Position numbers and translations under genes: made by a program. A DNA stretch of 64,000 nt, from the NCBI RefSeq assembly GCF_016735115.1, contig NZ_JAERQJ010000003.1:558001-622000 (forward strand), given 5' to 3'. The notes beneath the pieces are model-generated. The model saw nothing but the letters and a program-made list of their open reading frames with translations. It did no database searches and was not told the origin of the DNA. The DNA is from Aquimarina mytili (GTDB lineage Bacteria > Bacteroidota > Bacteroidia > Flavobacteriales > Flavobacteriaceae). Shown here in pieces: positions 9,105 to 18,453 of the stretch (its first letter is position 1; every line of letters starts with the position of its first letter).

Positions 9105-9687
9105 AATTATACTTGTATCAACCCTAATGATAAGTCTTATGTTCTTATCGTGTTCTAAAAATTTTCCGGTAGACACATCCGTTAAAGTTCTAATCTTAAA
9201 TCCCGCTAAAGACAGCATGAATATTCATGTAAATAATGAACTCATACGAAGTGTTACTGCAAAACTTGGACATATATACTTAGGAGAAAATGAATATGAC
9301 TTCTCTATTACCAAAAATGGTAAAGAAGTAAATAAATTAATATTGGATATAGACTCTGATGAAGCAGATAGATCTTCTTATGATAGTGAGCATATTACTC
9401 TTATAAATACAAATCCAACAAACGACTTTGTATTAATTGATTGTAGCGCAGCCTATACTGAAGGAAAAGAATATACAATAAAAGAAAAATACATTGATCA
9501 GTCGATTATAAAGTCTGATTACATTACCTATGAATATTTTCGTATGGGATGGCAAAAACTTCCAGATAATTTATTTGGATACGGAGACCTGTCTATATAT
9601 AAGTTATTTTATATCCCCGAAGAGTATGTTGCAAAATCAGATAAAGAGATTTTGGAATATTGCATAGCAAACGGGCTTTATAACTAA
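9097..9687 (+). CDS. Lipoprotein of unknown function
   Basis: A 196-residue protein with signal peptide and lipobox LSC (Cys at about residue 19). The mature part has a beta-rich half that may resemble a small Ig-like or PEGA-like fold (VKVLILNPAKDSMNIHVN), then an acidic, tyrosine-rich half. I recognise no family. It overlaps the preceding lipoprotein gene by eight bases, so the two probably work together at the same membrane. Confidence 0.65.
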   Translation: MNRIILVSTLMISLMFLSCSKNFPVDTSVKVLILNPAKDSMNIHVNNELIRSVTAKLGHIYLGENEYDFSITKNGKEVNKLILDIDSDEADRSSYDSEHITLINTNPTNDFVLIDCSAAYTEGKEYTIKEKYIDQSIIKSDYITYEYFRMGWQKLPDNLFGYGDLSIYKLFYIPEEYVAKSDKEILEYCIANGLYN

Positions 9688-9702
9688 CAAATGAACTCAT
9701 CA

Positions 9703-9739
9703 AAAAAAGCTGTCTATATACATATGAGACAGCTTTTTT
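9703..9739. terminator. Bidirectional terminator between lipoprotein operon and dgt
   Basis: Perfect arms 9703-9715 and 9727-9739 have A-rich and T-rich ends, so the hairpin can end transcription from both sides. It lies between two convergent genes. Confidence 0.85.
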
Positions 9740-9741
9740 AA

Positions 9742-11088
9742 TTATAACTGTAGTCCTCTTATTTTCTGAAATTTTAATAGTGCATTACCGTCGGTCAAAC
9801 TAGCCACATAATTACTTATACTAATCAAGCGAGTATATAAATCATCATTTTTATAGTCAAAATTATTTCCTTCGGCTCGTAAGATCAGTTTATCATAATT
9901 TGAACTTTGATCTTGATTGTAATTATCGGTAGCAACACAGTAACGATCTAACAACGTAGCCAAAATCTCATACCCTGCTATTTCTTTTTCGGTAACCTCT
10001 TGACTCTGATATATTTTTTCGATACTAATTTTGATAATATCATTGATTTGCGCTTCATATTTGCTTTTATCGATTAAAGCCGCATCAAATGTTCCTGATA
10101 ATATTTCTTCTTCATGAGCAATAAAAATACTTGCCGCTTCTCCTATTAATGTATTTATTGCTAATGATCGCAGATAACTTAATCGATCGGCCGTTGTGAC
10201 CAGATTGTTGTATTTTGAGGTATTGATAGAATCTTTTACCAATTTAATAAGATATTCTAGTGCGTATTCTTCTTCGATCAAACCAAGGTTAATACCATCT
10301 TCAAAATCAATAATAGTATAACAAATATCATCTGCAGCTTCAACTAAAAAAGTTAACGGATGACGACTATAAGTGGTCTCATTTCCTATCTTATAGTGTA
10401 GCAATCCAACCTCTCGTGCAACGTCTTCAAAAAAGTCTTTCTCATTCTGAAAAAAGCCAAATTTCTTATGCGCAATATGTGCCGTTGGTTTTTTGGGTAA
10501 CGATTCTTTTGGATACTTCATAAAGGCTCCCAGAGTAGCGTAGGATAATCTGAGTCCTCCTTCTATTCCTTTTCGCGATTCGGTTAAGATTTTGAATCCA
10601 TTTGCATTTCCTTCAAAATCGATTAAATCCTGATATTGTTTTGGCGCAAGTTGGTTCTTATAGCGCTTCCCGCTTCCGGTTTTAAAATATTCTCCTATAG
10701 CTTTCTCTCCAGAATGTCCAAAAGGCGGGTTACCAATATCATGCGCCAAAGCAGCTGCCGCAACAATAGCTCCAAAATCATTAAAGTGATATCCGTGAAT
10801 TTTGGAAAGATGTGGATGCTTTTCTAAAATCTTTTTACCCACTACTCTACCTAGGGATCGTCCAACTACCGACACTTCCAAACTATGTGTTAACCGTGTA
10901 TGCACAAAACTGGTCTTAGACAATGGTATTACCTGGGTCTTATCTTGCAAGCTTCTAAATGCCGAGGAGAAAATAATTCTATCATAATCTACTTCAAATC
11001 CAAGTCGGGTTTCATCTTGTTCTTTGCGTAGTCTTTTATTTGTATCCCCTTGTCTTTTTAAAGACAGGAGTTGTTCCCAATTCATCAT
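9742..11088 (-). CDS. dgt: Deoxyguanosinetriphosphate triphosphohydrolase (dNTPase)
   Basis: The 448-residue HD-superfamily enzyme hydrolyses dNTPs to deoxynucleosides and triphosphate, limiting the dNTP pool. Visible metal and catalytic residues are His63 and His68 in HTRLTHSLEVS and the HD pair His116-Asp117 in AHDIGNPPFGHSGE. A later segment, LVEAADDICYTIIDFEDG, supplies a further Asp. The length matches dGTPase type 1 proteins. Two adjacent Met codons are possible starts. It lies 15 bases downstream of a CPBP-family gene, so it may be part of a loose operon. Confidence 0.92.
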   Translation of the reverse strand: MMNWEQLLSLKRQGDTNKRLRKEQDETRLGFEVDYDRIIFSSAFRSLQDKTQVIPLSKTSFVHTRLTHSLEVSVVGRSLGRVVGKKILEKHPHLSKIHGYHFNDFGAIVAAAALAHDIGNPPFGHSGEKAIGEYFKTGSGKRYKNQLAPKQYQDLIDFEGNANGFKILTESRKGIEGGLRLSYATLGAFMKYPKESLPKKPTAHIAHKKFGFFQNEKDFFEDVAREVGLLHYKIGNETTYSRHPLTFLVEAADDICYTIIDFEDGINLGLIEEEYALEYLIKLVKDSINTSKYNNLVTTADRLSYLRSLAINTLIGEAASIFIAHEEEILSGTFDAALIDKSKYEAQINDIIKISIEKIYQSQEVTEKEIAGYEILATLLDRYCVATDNYNQDQSSNYDKLILRAEGNNFDYKNDDLYTRLISISNYVASLTDGNALLKFQKIRGLQL

Positions 11089-11103
11089 AAAAATTAAAAA
11101 ATT

Positions 11104-11841
11104 CTAATAGTATAGATTAAAATAATAATAGTCCAAAGATAATACTATCAAGTTATGAATGAAATGAATTATCATACCCAGCCATAATGTAGCATATTTA
11201 TATCTTAAATATCCCAACAACAATCCAAATGGAAATATCCACACTAATGAAATGACAGAGAAATGAACTAAAGCAAAAATAAATGCTGTAAGAATAATAG
11301 TAACACTTGGAGTTGTTACTTTTTGCAGTTGATTAAATAAAAAACCTCTATAAGCCAGCTCTTCAAAAACAGGTGGAAAAATTGCTAAAAATAGTACTGC
11401 CCATAGTAATGAGTTTGGGTACGTAACATAATCTGCATAATAGTTATATCGTTCTTCAAATAATTCAAAATTTATATAATCCATAGTATAATACACCAAA
11501 AACGCAGTAAAAAACGGAGCTATAAAGACTCCTAAATAGATTAATGTATTTCCTCTTGGAAACTTATATAGTTTTGCAATATTTTTAATATCTAAGGCAG
11601 AAAAACCCAGCACTATAAGTATAGAGATACTTTCTAAAACAATTTCAGTATACAGAGAAGTTCCTTCTTGATAGATCAAAAATGCAGTAATTAAAAAAAC
11701 GAGTTCTACTATGTAAAAAGTGATAATCAGATTCAGATGACTGCTCTTACTACTTTGTTCTGTTTTTTTGACCAACGCCCCGCAATTAGGACAATAATTT
11801 ATCCTATTCTCTATTTGATTTTTACAGGCCCGGCAAATCAT
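11104..11841 (-). CDS. Zinc-ribbon CPBP-family intramembrane metalloprotease
   Basis: The 245-residue protein begins with a zinc ribbon (Cys3, Cys6, Cys17, Cys20) followed by about seven transmembrane helices. The CPBP/Abi signature is present: EELAYRGFL (EExxxR), FALVHFS (FxxxH) and HFIHN (HxxxN). These residues form the intramembrane active site of Rce1-like proteases. The substrate is unknown. It is nine bases downstream of another zinc-ribbon membrane gene. Confidence 0.85.
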   Translation of the reverse strand: MICRACKNQIENRINYCPNCGALVKKTEQSSKSSHLNLIITFYIVELVFLITAFLIYQEGTSLYTEIVLESISILIVLGFSALDIKNIAKLYKFPRGNTLIYLGVFIAPFFTAFLVYYTMDYINFELFEERYNYYADYVTYPNSLLWAVLFLAIFPPVFEELAYRGFLFNQLQKVTTPSVTIILTAFIFALVHFSVISLVWIFPFGLLLGYLRYKYATLWLGMIIHFIHNLIVLSLDYYYFNLYY

Positions 11842-11850
11842 AATTTTAAA

Positions 11851-12348
11851 CTAACGTTTGGCATTTGGCGAAGCCGAATACACTCCTTTAATCAGAAAGC
11901 TCAACAAAATTATTTTTATAAGAATCCCTTTAAATAAAGACGATGGATCTAAAACAGTATTTAGAGCAATAACCATTAAAAACAACAATAGTGCAGACAA
12001 TAATGCTGCAAATGGTTTTTGTTTTGACCAATATGCTAGGATTAAATAGACCACTACCAAAATTAGATTAGCGACCAAAATAGTAATATCATTCAGGGTG
12101 AAAAACAAAAACAAACCAGATACCAAAAAGATACCGGCCATCCAATACAATGTGTTTCTGGCAGATTTAATTTTTTTTGCATCATTAAATCCTTTATTTT
12201 TTTGCATGACTTTATTGGCATGAAATTTTGCCTTTTCTTTTTCATCTCCATTTTCTGGATAACCACAATGGGTGCAAAACTTAGCTTCAGAATTGATTTC
12301 GGTGTTGCATTGCGAACACAATATTTTTGTGACAGTAACATCTTCCAT
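11851..12348 (-). CDS. Zinc-ribbon membrane protein
   Basis: The 165-residue protein has an N-terminal zinc ribbon (CSQC...CTHCG, about residues 11-30), a charged linker and about four hydrophobic helices. No enzyme motif is seen. It shares the ribbon-plus-membrane layout with the downstream CPBP gene, with which it is probably co-transcribed. The function is unknown. Confidence 0.75.
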   Translation of the reverse strand: MEDVTVTKILCSQCNTEINSEAKFCTHCGYPENGDEKEKAKFHANKVMQKNKGFNDAKKIKSARNTLYWMAGIFLVSGLFLFFTLNDITILVANLILVVVYLILAYWSKQKPFAALLSALLLFLMVIALNTVLDPSSLFKGILIKIILLSFLIKGVYSASPNAKR

Positions 12349-12431
12349 AATGGCGGGGTAATAGATGGTATTCTTTAAAAATAGTAAAAAATAATTGGTC
12401 AGATACTCTGTATATGTATGTTTAGCATAAC

Positions 12432-12465
12432 AAAAAAGGGAAGCTTCATAAGAAACTTCCCTTTT
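12432..12465 (-). terminator. Terminator of nrdA
   Basis: Arms 12434-12443 and 12456-12465 pair perfectly, and on the minus strand the hairpin is followed by TTTTTTG. It lies just after the nrdA stop codon. Confidence 0.8.
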
Positions 12466-12484
12466 GCCCTATATAAATCTAGGT

Positions 12485-14950
12485 CTAAGACCCACACATT
12501 AAACAATCATCTCCCTCGGCTTCTTTTGATTGAGCAATCAATGCTCTAAGCTCTTCTGGAGTAAGAGAGGTACCTTCTGGAGTAACAGGAGCTTGTTTTG
12601 GCTCTGCTTTGGTGGCTGCTTGTGCCTCCATTACTTGAGCTGCTGCTACCGCTACTTTTTCTGCTTGTGGCACTTCTTTTTTATCATTTTTAAGCGTAAA
12701 CTTAATGGCATCTACCGCAGATTTTGTTCTTAAGTAGTACATTCCGGTTTTTAGTCCACTCTTCCATGCATAAAAATGCATAGACGTTAGTTTTGCCATG
12801 GTTGCTCCTTCCATAAACAGGTTTAGCGACTGAGACTGATCGATAAAGTATCCTCTATGACGAGACATATCAATAATATCTTTCATACTCATTTCCCAAA
12901 CAGTTTTGTATAACTCTTTTAAGTCCTGAGGAATGACATCAATGTTTTGAATCGATCCATTTGCACGCATGATCGCATCTTTAAGCTCATCGTTCCAAAG
13001 TCCTAATTGTACTAAATCTTCTAATAGGTGTTTGTTTACTACAATAAACTCTCCCGATAGTACACGTCTGGTGTAGATGTTACTTGTATATGGCTCAAAT
13101 GCTTCGTTGTTTCCTAAAATCTGAGACGTAGATGCTGTAGGCATTGGTGCTACTAATAACGAATTACGCACTCCATTTTTAAGCACTTGCTTACGCAGTT
13201 TTGCCCAATCCCAACGACCACTTAATTCTTCATCTTTGATTCCCCATAAATTATACTGGAACTCTCCTTTTGATATCGGAGAACCTTCGTAACTCTGGTA
13301 TGGTCCATCTGCTTTGGCTTCTTCCATAGATGCAGTTACTGCAGCAAAGTAAAGGGTTTCAAAGATTTCTTGATTTAATTTTTTAGCCTCGTCACTTGTA
13401 AATGGCATACGCAATTGGATGAACGCATCTGCTAATCCTTGCACACCTAATCCTACTGGACGATGGCGCATATTAGAATTTTCTGCTTCTTTTACAGGAT
13501 AGTAGTTACGATCAATAACTCTATTCAGGTTTTTGGTAACACGTTTTGTAATTTTAAAAAGTTCTTTGTGATCAAACTCTCCATTTTTCACAAACATTGG
13601 TAAGGCAATAGAAGCCAGGTTACATACCGCTACTTCATCAGGGCTCGTATACTCTAAAATCTCTGTACATAAATTAGACGAACGGATGGTTCCAAGGTTT
13701 TGTTGATTAGATTTGCGGTTTGCAGCATCTTTATACAACATGTATGGTGTACCGGTTTCGATCTGAGATTCTAAGATTTTTTCCCATAATTCTCTAGCCT
13801 TTATTGTTCTACGACCTTTTCCTTCAGCTTCATAACGCGTATATGCTTCTTCAAACTCATCACTATGCATATCAAACAATCCCGGACATTCGTTTGGACA
13901 CATCAAAGTCCACTCTGCATCATCTTGTACACGTTTCATAAATAAGTCTGGCACCCACATAGCATAAAATAAGTCACGTGCACGCATTTCTTCTTTACCA
14001 TGGTTCTTTTTAAGGTCCAGGAAATCAAAAATATCTGCATGCCATGGCTCAACATATATAGCAAAAGATCCTTTACGCTTTCCTCCTCCTTGATCTACAT
14101 AACGAGCTGTATCATTATACACTCTAAGCATTGGCACAATACCGTTAGATGTACCATTGGTTCCTGCAATGTATGATCCTGTGGCACGTACATTATGGAT
14201 AGATAATCCTATCCCCCCAGCAGATTGCGAAATCTTTGCAGTTTGCTTTAACGTATCGTAGATACCATCAATACTATCATCTTGCATTGTTAATAAGAAA
14301 CAAGATGACATCTGTGGTTTTGGTGTACCCGAATTAAATAATGTTGGTGTAGCGTGTGTAAAATATTTTTTAGACATCAACTCATATGTCTCTATAGCCG
14401 CATCTAAATCGTTAAGATGAATTCCTATAGAAACTCTCATTAACATATGCTGTGGTCGTTCAGCAATCTTACCATTAATTTTTAGCAAGTATGAACGCTC
14501 TAATGTTTTAAAACCAAAATAATCATATCCAAAATCTCGATTGTAAATAATCGTAGAGTCTAACTTTTCTTTGTTAGAGACGATTACATCATACACCTCA
14601 TCAGAAATCAACGGTGCTTTTTTGCCTGTTCGTGGGTTTACATATTCATAAAGATCAGTAATTACCTCAGAAAAAGTCTTCTTTGTATTTTTATGTAAAT
14701 TGGAAACAGAGATACGAGCCGCTAATTTTGCATAATCAGGATGTGTTATAGTCATCGTTGCAGCAATTTCTGCCGCAAGATTATCAAGTTCACTTGTTGT
14801 CACTCCATCATAAAGCCCTTCTATCACCCTCATCGCTACCTTAACAGGATCAACTAATGAATTAAGCCCATAACATAATTTTCTTACCCTTGCGGTAATC
14901 TTATCGAACATAATTGGTTCTTTACGCCCATCTCTTTTTACTACATACAT
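12485..14950 (-). CDS. nrdA: Ribonucleoside-diphosphate reductase, alpha subunit (class I)
   Basis: The 821-residue large subunit of aerobic ribonucleotide reductase makes dNDPs from NDPs. An N-terminal ATP-cone (about residues 1-95, [15 protein letters not shown]) provides dATP feedback. Catalytic-barrel features include SSCFLL and NLCTEI with the active-site cysteines, and the radical-transfer segment [11 protein letters not shown] near residue 610. The C-terminal tail ends CLMCGS, the redox-active cysteine pair re-reduced by thioredoxin. A linker rich in Ala, Glu and Pro (about 765-800) separates it from the barrel. It lies downstream of nrdB on the same strand. Confidence 0.95.
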   Translation of the reverse strand: MYVVKRDGRKEPIMFDKITARVRKLCYGLNSLVDPVKVAMRVIEGLYDGVTTSELDNLAAEIAATMTITHPDYAKLAARISVSNLHKNTKKTFSEVITDLYEYVNPRTGKKAPLISDEVYDVIVSNKEKLDSTIIYNRDFGYDYFGFKTLERSYLLKINGKIAERPQHMLMRVSIGIHLNDLDAAIETYELMSKKYFTHATPTLFNSGTPKPQMSSCFLLTMQDDSIDGIYDTLKQTAKISQSAGGIGLSIHNVRATGSYIAGTNGTSNGIVPMLRVYNDTARYVDQGGGKRKGSFAIYVEPWHADIFDFLDLKKNHGKEEMRARDLFYAMWVPDLFMKRVQDDAEWTLMCPNECPGLFDMHSDEFEEAYTRYEAEGKGRRTIKARELWEKILESQIETGTPYMLYKDAANRKSNQQNLGTIRSSNLCTEILEYTSPDEVAVCNLASIALPMFVKNGEFDHKELFKITKRVTKNLNRVIDRNYYPVKEAENSNMRHRPVGLGVQGLADAFIQLRMPFTSDEAKKLNQEIFETLYFAAVTASMEEAKADGPYQSYEGSPISKGEFQYNLWGIKDEELSGRWDWAKLRKQVLKNGVRNSLLVAPMPTASTSQILGNNEAFEPYTSNIYTRRVLSGEFIVVNKHLLEDLVQLGLWNDELKDAIMRANGSIQNIDVIPQDLKELYKTVWEMSMKDIIDMSRHRGYFIDQSQSLNLFMEGATMAKLTSMHFYAWKSGLKTGMYYLRTKSAVDAIKFTLKNDKKEVPQAEKVAVAAAQVMEAQAATKAEPKQAPVTPEGTSLTPEELRALIAQSKEAEGDDCLMCGS

Positions 14951-15277
14951 ACGTCTTTTTGGTTTTTAAATTTTCTTCTTCCGAAGAAGTTGATGTTAAT
15001 TCGTGTTACTATTTTTTATATTGAAAGTCAGAAAGTTATATTCAATTTCATCTGAAATTAGATACTAAAAAGAAGCCTCCTAGTTATGAATAAGAGCAAT
15101 TCTATTAGTAAAACAATCTTGTGACTTTTCCCGTCCTTTTTTTGTAATGCTTTTTACAAAGCTGTATCAAACTGAGCTAATCTGAATAAACAGAAGAAAC
15201 GTTTTTGACTAGCTCAGAATGAATGTATTATTATTTGATGTATTTTAAATTTTGTAGTGTACTGGAATAACAGTTAC
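14951..15277 (-). other. nrdB-nrdA intergenic leader with small UUCG hairpin
   Basis: This 327-base stretch has no plausible gene. On the minus strand, just before nrdA, CTTCTTCGGAAG (within 14975-14989) can form a short stem capped by a UUCG tetraloop. No clear -7/-33 promoter pair was found, so nrdA may be read through from nrdB or use a weak promoter. Confidence 0.4.
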
Positions 15278-16255
15278 CTAAAAATCAGCATCAAAACTTA
15301 TTTTATTGTCTTCGGTATCTTTGTTAAGCACTCCTGCTTTTTGGTATTCTGAAACTCGTTTTTCAAAGAAATTTGTTTTTCCTTGCAATGAGATCATATC
15401 CATAAAATCAAATGGATTTGCTGTACCATATTCTTTTTCACATTCTAATTCTACCAATAATCTATCAGTAACAAACTCCAGATATTGAGTCATTAGTTTT
15501 GAGTTCATTCCAATTAAACTTACTGGAAGAGATTCTGTAATAAACTCTCTTTCAATATTAAGTGCATCAACGATAATCGCTCTAATTCTTTCTTTTGGCA
15601 CTTTATTTACCAAATGTTTATTATGAAGATGTACTGCAAAATCACAGTGTACGCCTTCATCTCTAGATATTAATTCATTAGAAAACGTAAGTCCTGGCAT
15701 TAGTCCTCGTTTTTTCAACCAGAAAATAGAACAAAAAGCTCCTGAAAAGAAGATTCCTTCTACGGCTGCAAATGCAATTAGACGCTCTGCAAACGAATCA
15801 GATTCGATCCATTTTAATGCCCAATCTGCTTTTTTCTTAATTGCCGGAAAATTCTCGATTGCATTAAACAATGTATCTTTTTCTTTTTCATCCTTAACAT
15901 AAGTATCAATAAGTAATGAGTATGTTTCAGAATGAATATTTTCCATCATGATTTGAAAACCATAGAAAAATTTTGCTTCGCTATATTGCACTTCGTTTAC
16001 AAAGTTTTCGGCAAGATTCTCATTTACAATTCCATCTGAAGCGGCAAAAAAGGCTAAAATATGTTTAATAAAATAGCGCTCATCGTCTGTAAGTTTTGTA
16101 GACCAATCTGTTATATCTTGATGCAAATCGATTTCTTCAGCAGTCCAAAAACTAGCTTCAGATTTTTTATACCACTCCCAAATATCATGGTGTTGAATTG
16201 GAAAAATTACAAATCGATCTTTATTTTCTTTCAAAATAGGTTCTACAGCGCTCAT
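15278..16255 (-). CDS. nrdB: Ribonucleoside-diphosphate reductase, beta subunit (class I)
   Basis: The 325-residue R2 subunit holds the metal cofactor that generates the radical used by NrdA. Metal-ligand motifs are visible: MENIHSETY (E-x-x-H plus a nearby Tyr that could carry the radical), [12 protein letters not shown] (Glu) and [11 protein letters not shown] (E-x-x-H). The C-terminal end ISFDADF is the usual acidic tail that docks on NrdA. The gene lies upstream of nrdA on the same strand, the reverse of the E. coli order. Confidence 0.95.
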   Translation of the reverse strand: MSAVEPILKENKDRFVIFPIQHHDIWEWYKKSEASFWTAEEIDLHQDITDWSTKLTDDERYFIKHILAFFAASDGIVNENLAENFVNEVQYSEAKFFYGFQIMMENIHSETYSLLIDTYVKDEKEKDTLFNAIENFPAIKKKADWALKWIESDSFAERLIAFAAVEGIFFSGAFCSIFWLKKRGLMPGLTFSNELISRDEGVHCDFAVHLHNKHLVNKVPKERIRAIIVDALNIEREFITESLPVSLIGMNSKLMTQYLEFVTDRLLVELECEKEYGTANPFDFMDMISLQGKTNFFEKRVSEYQKAGVLNKDTEDNKISFDADF

Positions 16256-16630
16256 CTTATTTTTTTTAGCTTTTCTTCTTTCTAAAGGGTCTTACAAAGA
16301 TCAAGAAATACAGGAAAAGTTCTACCGAAAGTTAATAAACGTTTTCAACAAAGTTTTCAACACGAGGTGATTTCCTACTAAAAAAAACATGTTTACCAGC
16401 AAAACTTAATTAACTGGTAATCAATTTGTTAAAAGGATGTAGAAAAGAAAATGATGATTCACTGTAATCATCGTAAAGTGTTTATTTCTCACCTGTCAGC
16501 AGGGTTTTAACAACAAAAAAAAGAAGAGGTTCAAAAACTCTAAATTACGGCAAAACCGTAACGCTAAAAAGTACTTTTTTTAACAAAAAAAGAATGAAAA
16601 TTCAGGGAAATTATATTTCAATATTGAAAT
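16256..16630. other. Intergenic region upstream of nrdB with tandem repeat
   Basis: This 375-base gap holds no gene. It contains a direct repeat of GTTTTCAACA at 16341-16350 and 16353-16362, spaced one helical turn apart, which could be a regulator site for nrdB. I did not find a standard NrdR box pair. Confidence 0.3.
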
Positions 16631-17218
16631 TTACTTGTTTAAAGTCGCAGCAACTTTTTCAAGTTCGAGATACCAATCTTCTCCAAATTTTCTAATCAAA
16701 GCTTCTTTTACAAATTTATAAACGGGTACCTGTAATTCTTTTCCTAATACACATGCATCATCACAAATTTCCCATTTATGATAATTAACCGCCGAAAATT
16801 CTGTATAATTCTGCACCCGTACAGGGTATAAATGGCAAGAAATTGGTTTTTTCCAATCAATTTCTCCTTGATTATAGGCTTCTTCGATGGCACACATAGC
16901 GGTATCATTTTCATCAAAGATCACATAGGCACAATCTGCTCCATTAATCAATGGTGTTTCTAACTCTCCATTAGAAGTTTTAATATAAGTTCCCTGCTGT
17001 TCTATAGCCTCAATACCCTTGCTTCGTAAGTACGGTTTAACTATTGGGTATACGTCATTTAATTTCTGGATTTCAGACTCTTCAAGAGGCGCTCCAGCCT
17101 CTCCATCAATACAACAAGCTCCTTTACAGGCAGAAAGATTACATACAAAATCTTTCTCGATGATATCTTCAGAAATTATAGTTTTTCCTAATTGAAACAT
17201 GTCGCAAATATAATTCAT
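16631..17218 (-). CDS. DUF3109 family protein (cysteine-cluster protein)
   Basis: The 195-residue protein begins its conserved part at MFQLGKTIISEDIIEKDF and has a CNLSACKGACC cluster at its front. Later cysteines are in DCAYVIF, AMCAIEE, SCHLYPVR and CDDACVLG. The CxxxCxxxCC pattern resembles YkgJ-type metal-binding proteins, so a zinc or iron-sulfur site is likely. The true start is probably the ATG at 17200, six codons inside the longest frame, because family members begin MFQLGK. The function is unknown. It is divergent from marC. Confidence 0.85.
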   Translation of the reverse strand: MNYICDMFQLGKTIISEDIIEKDFVCNLSACKGACCIDGEAGAPLEESEIQKLNDVYPIVKPYLRSKGIEAIEQQGTYIKTSNGELETPLINGADCAYVIFDENDTAMCAIEEAYNQGEIDWKKPISCHLYPVRVQNYTEFSAVNYHKWEICDDACVLGKELQVPVYKFVKEALIRKFGEDWYLELEKVAATLNK

Positions 17219-17280
17219 ATGAAATATATTTTTTGTTATTATTCACCTTTTTATAATACCTTTATTGAATAAAGTCTGTT

Positions 17281-17288
17281 TACATTTG
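17281..17288 (+). promoter_or_regulatory. Candidate -7 element for the MarC gene
   Basis: TACATTTG fits the TAnnTTTG consensus and lies 24 bases before the ATG. The -33 side is weak (TTTATTG at 17261-17267, spacing too short). Confidence 0.4.
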
Positions 17289-17312
17289 CACAAATTTTGA
17301 AACCATCAATTT

Positions 17313-17885
17313 ATGAACTTTAACCTGAAAGAAATATTAACTGCAAGTATGATACTATTTGCAGTAATTGATATCGTAGGAAGTATTCCTATTATTATAG
17401 ATTTACGAAAGAAAGTTGGTCATATCCAAAGTGAAAAAGCATCCATAGTTGCCGCTATTTTGATGATTCTATTTCTATTTGTTGGAAAAGAAATTCTGAG
17501 TTTAATTGGTATCGACGTTAATTCATTTGCCGTAGCGGGATCCTTTATTATTTTCTTTCTCGCTATAGAGATGATATTAGGTGTCCAATTATATAAAGAC
17601 GATGCGCCTGAAACTGCCGCTGTAGTACCTTTGGCGTTTCCTTTGATTGCAGGTGCTGGTACAATGACCTCTATCTTATCTTTAAGAGCAGAGTATCAAC
17701 CTATAAATATTGTAATTGCCATAATTATCAATATCATTTTTGTCTACATTGTATTAAAATCTTCGGGTAAAATCGAAAAAGTATTGGGTAAACAAGGAAT
17801 AAATGTTGTTAGAAAGATTTTTGGGGTAATTTTACTTGCTATTGCAGTTAAATTATTTGCTACCAATATCAAAGGACTATTTTAG
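17313..17885 (+). CDS. MarC family inner-membrane protein
   Basis: A 190-residue protein with six hydrophobic helices. The family pattern is seen in FAVIDIVGSIPI near the start and PLAFPLIAGAGTMTSIL in the middle. MarC proteins are integral inner-membrane proteins; the old link to multiple antibiotic resistance has not held up and the transported molecule, if any, is unknown. The next small membrane gene follows 30 bases later. Confidence 0.9.
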   Translation: MNFNLKEILTASMILFAVIDIVGSIPIIIDLRKKVGHIQSEKASIVAAILMILFLFVGKEILSLIGIDVNSFAVAGSFIIFFLAIEMILGVQLYKDDAPETAAVVPLAFPLIAGAGTMTSILSLRAEYQPINIVIAIIINIIFVYIVLKSSGKIEKVLGKQGINVVRKIFGVILLAIAVKLFATNIKGLF

Positions 17886-17915
17886 AACAATTTTACAATT
17901 AATAAAACCATTATT

Positions 17916-18116
17916 TTGAAATATTTTATTTACGCATTAATTGCTATTGCTGCTGGTTTAATGATATATAACGCTACACATCTTGATTTTGATAATATCC
18001 TCGCTGAAGACAGCAAAACTGCTCTTATCGGTGTTATTGCGCCTGCGTGTGTTATTCTTTTAATGCTAATTTTGCTCGTTTCGAGAAAGATCCAACAAAA
18101 GAAGAAAGGAAAATAA
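17916..18116 (+). CDS. Small two-TM membrane protein (TTG start)
   Basis: A 66-residue protein with hydrophobic helices at about 3-20 and 37-57 and a basic tail (RKIQQKKKGK). The only sensible start is a TTG, which gives MKYFIYALIAIAAG. It follows marC and is probably in the same transcript. No family is recognised. Confidence 0.65.
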   Translation: MKYFIYALIAIAAGLMIYNATHLDFDNILAEDSKTALIGVIAPACVILLMLILLVSRKIQQKKKGK

Positions 18117-18136
18117 AATTTTTCTAGAGTACGGTA

Positions 18137-18442
18137 TTAAAAAACGAAAAAGCAAGCTATGATTACTGGTGGAATCGACACCACCATAAGGATCATAAAG
18201 AAGTTATGCAATTTTCTGAATAACAGGGCTCTTTTTAAAGATTCTTTGAGTTTACTATCCCCAGAATTATTGATATGTTCTCTTATGATATCACCAGAGA
18301 CATAAGATGTATCAACTAAGATGTCATGCTTTAAAAAAATCGCAGCGCTATTGTCCAATAACCTAAAGGCAACGGCAATGATGAAGAAAAAAAGTGGTGA
18401 ACAAATTGCAATGGCAATTAAATACTCTTCTAGTTCTGACAT
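18137..18442 (-). CDS. Small two-TM membrane protein
   Basis: The 101-residue protein has one hydrophobic helix near each end (about 9-27 and 80-100) with a soluble loop between. It is 11 bases downstream of the S41 protease gene and probably in its operon. I recognise no family. Confidence 0.65.
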   Translation of the reverse strand: MSELEEYLIAIAICSPLFFFIIAVAFRLLDNSAAIFLKHDILVDTSYVSGDIIREHINNSGDSKLKESLKRALLFRKLHNFFMILMVVSIPPVIIACFFVF

Positions 18443-18453
18443 ATAAGCGTTAT

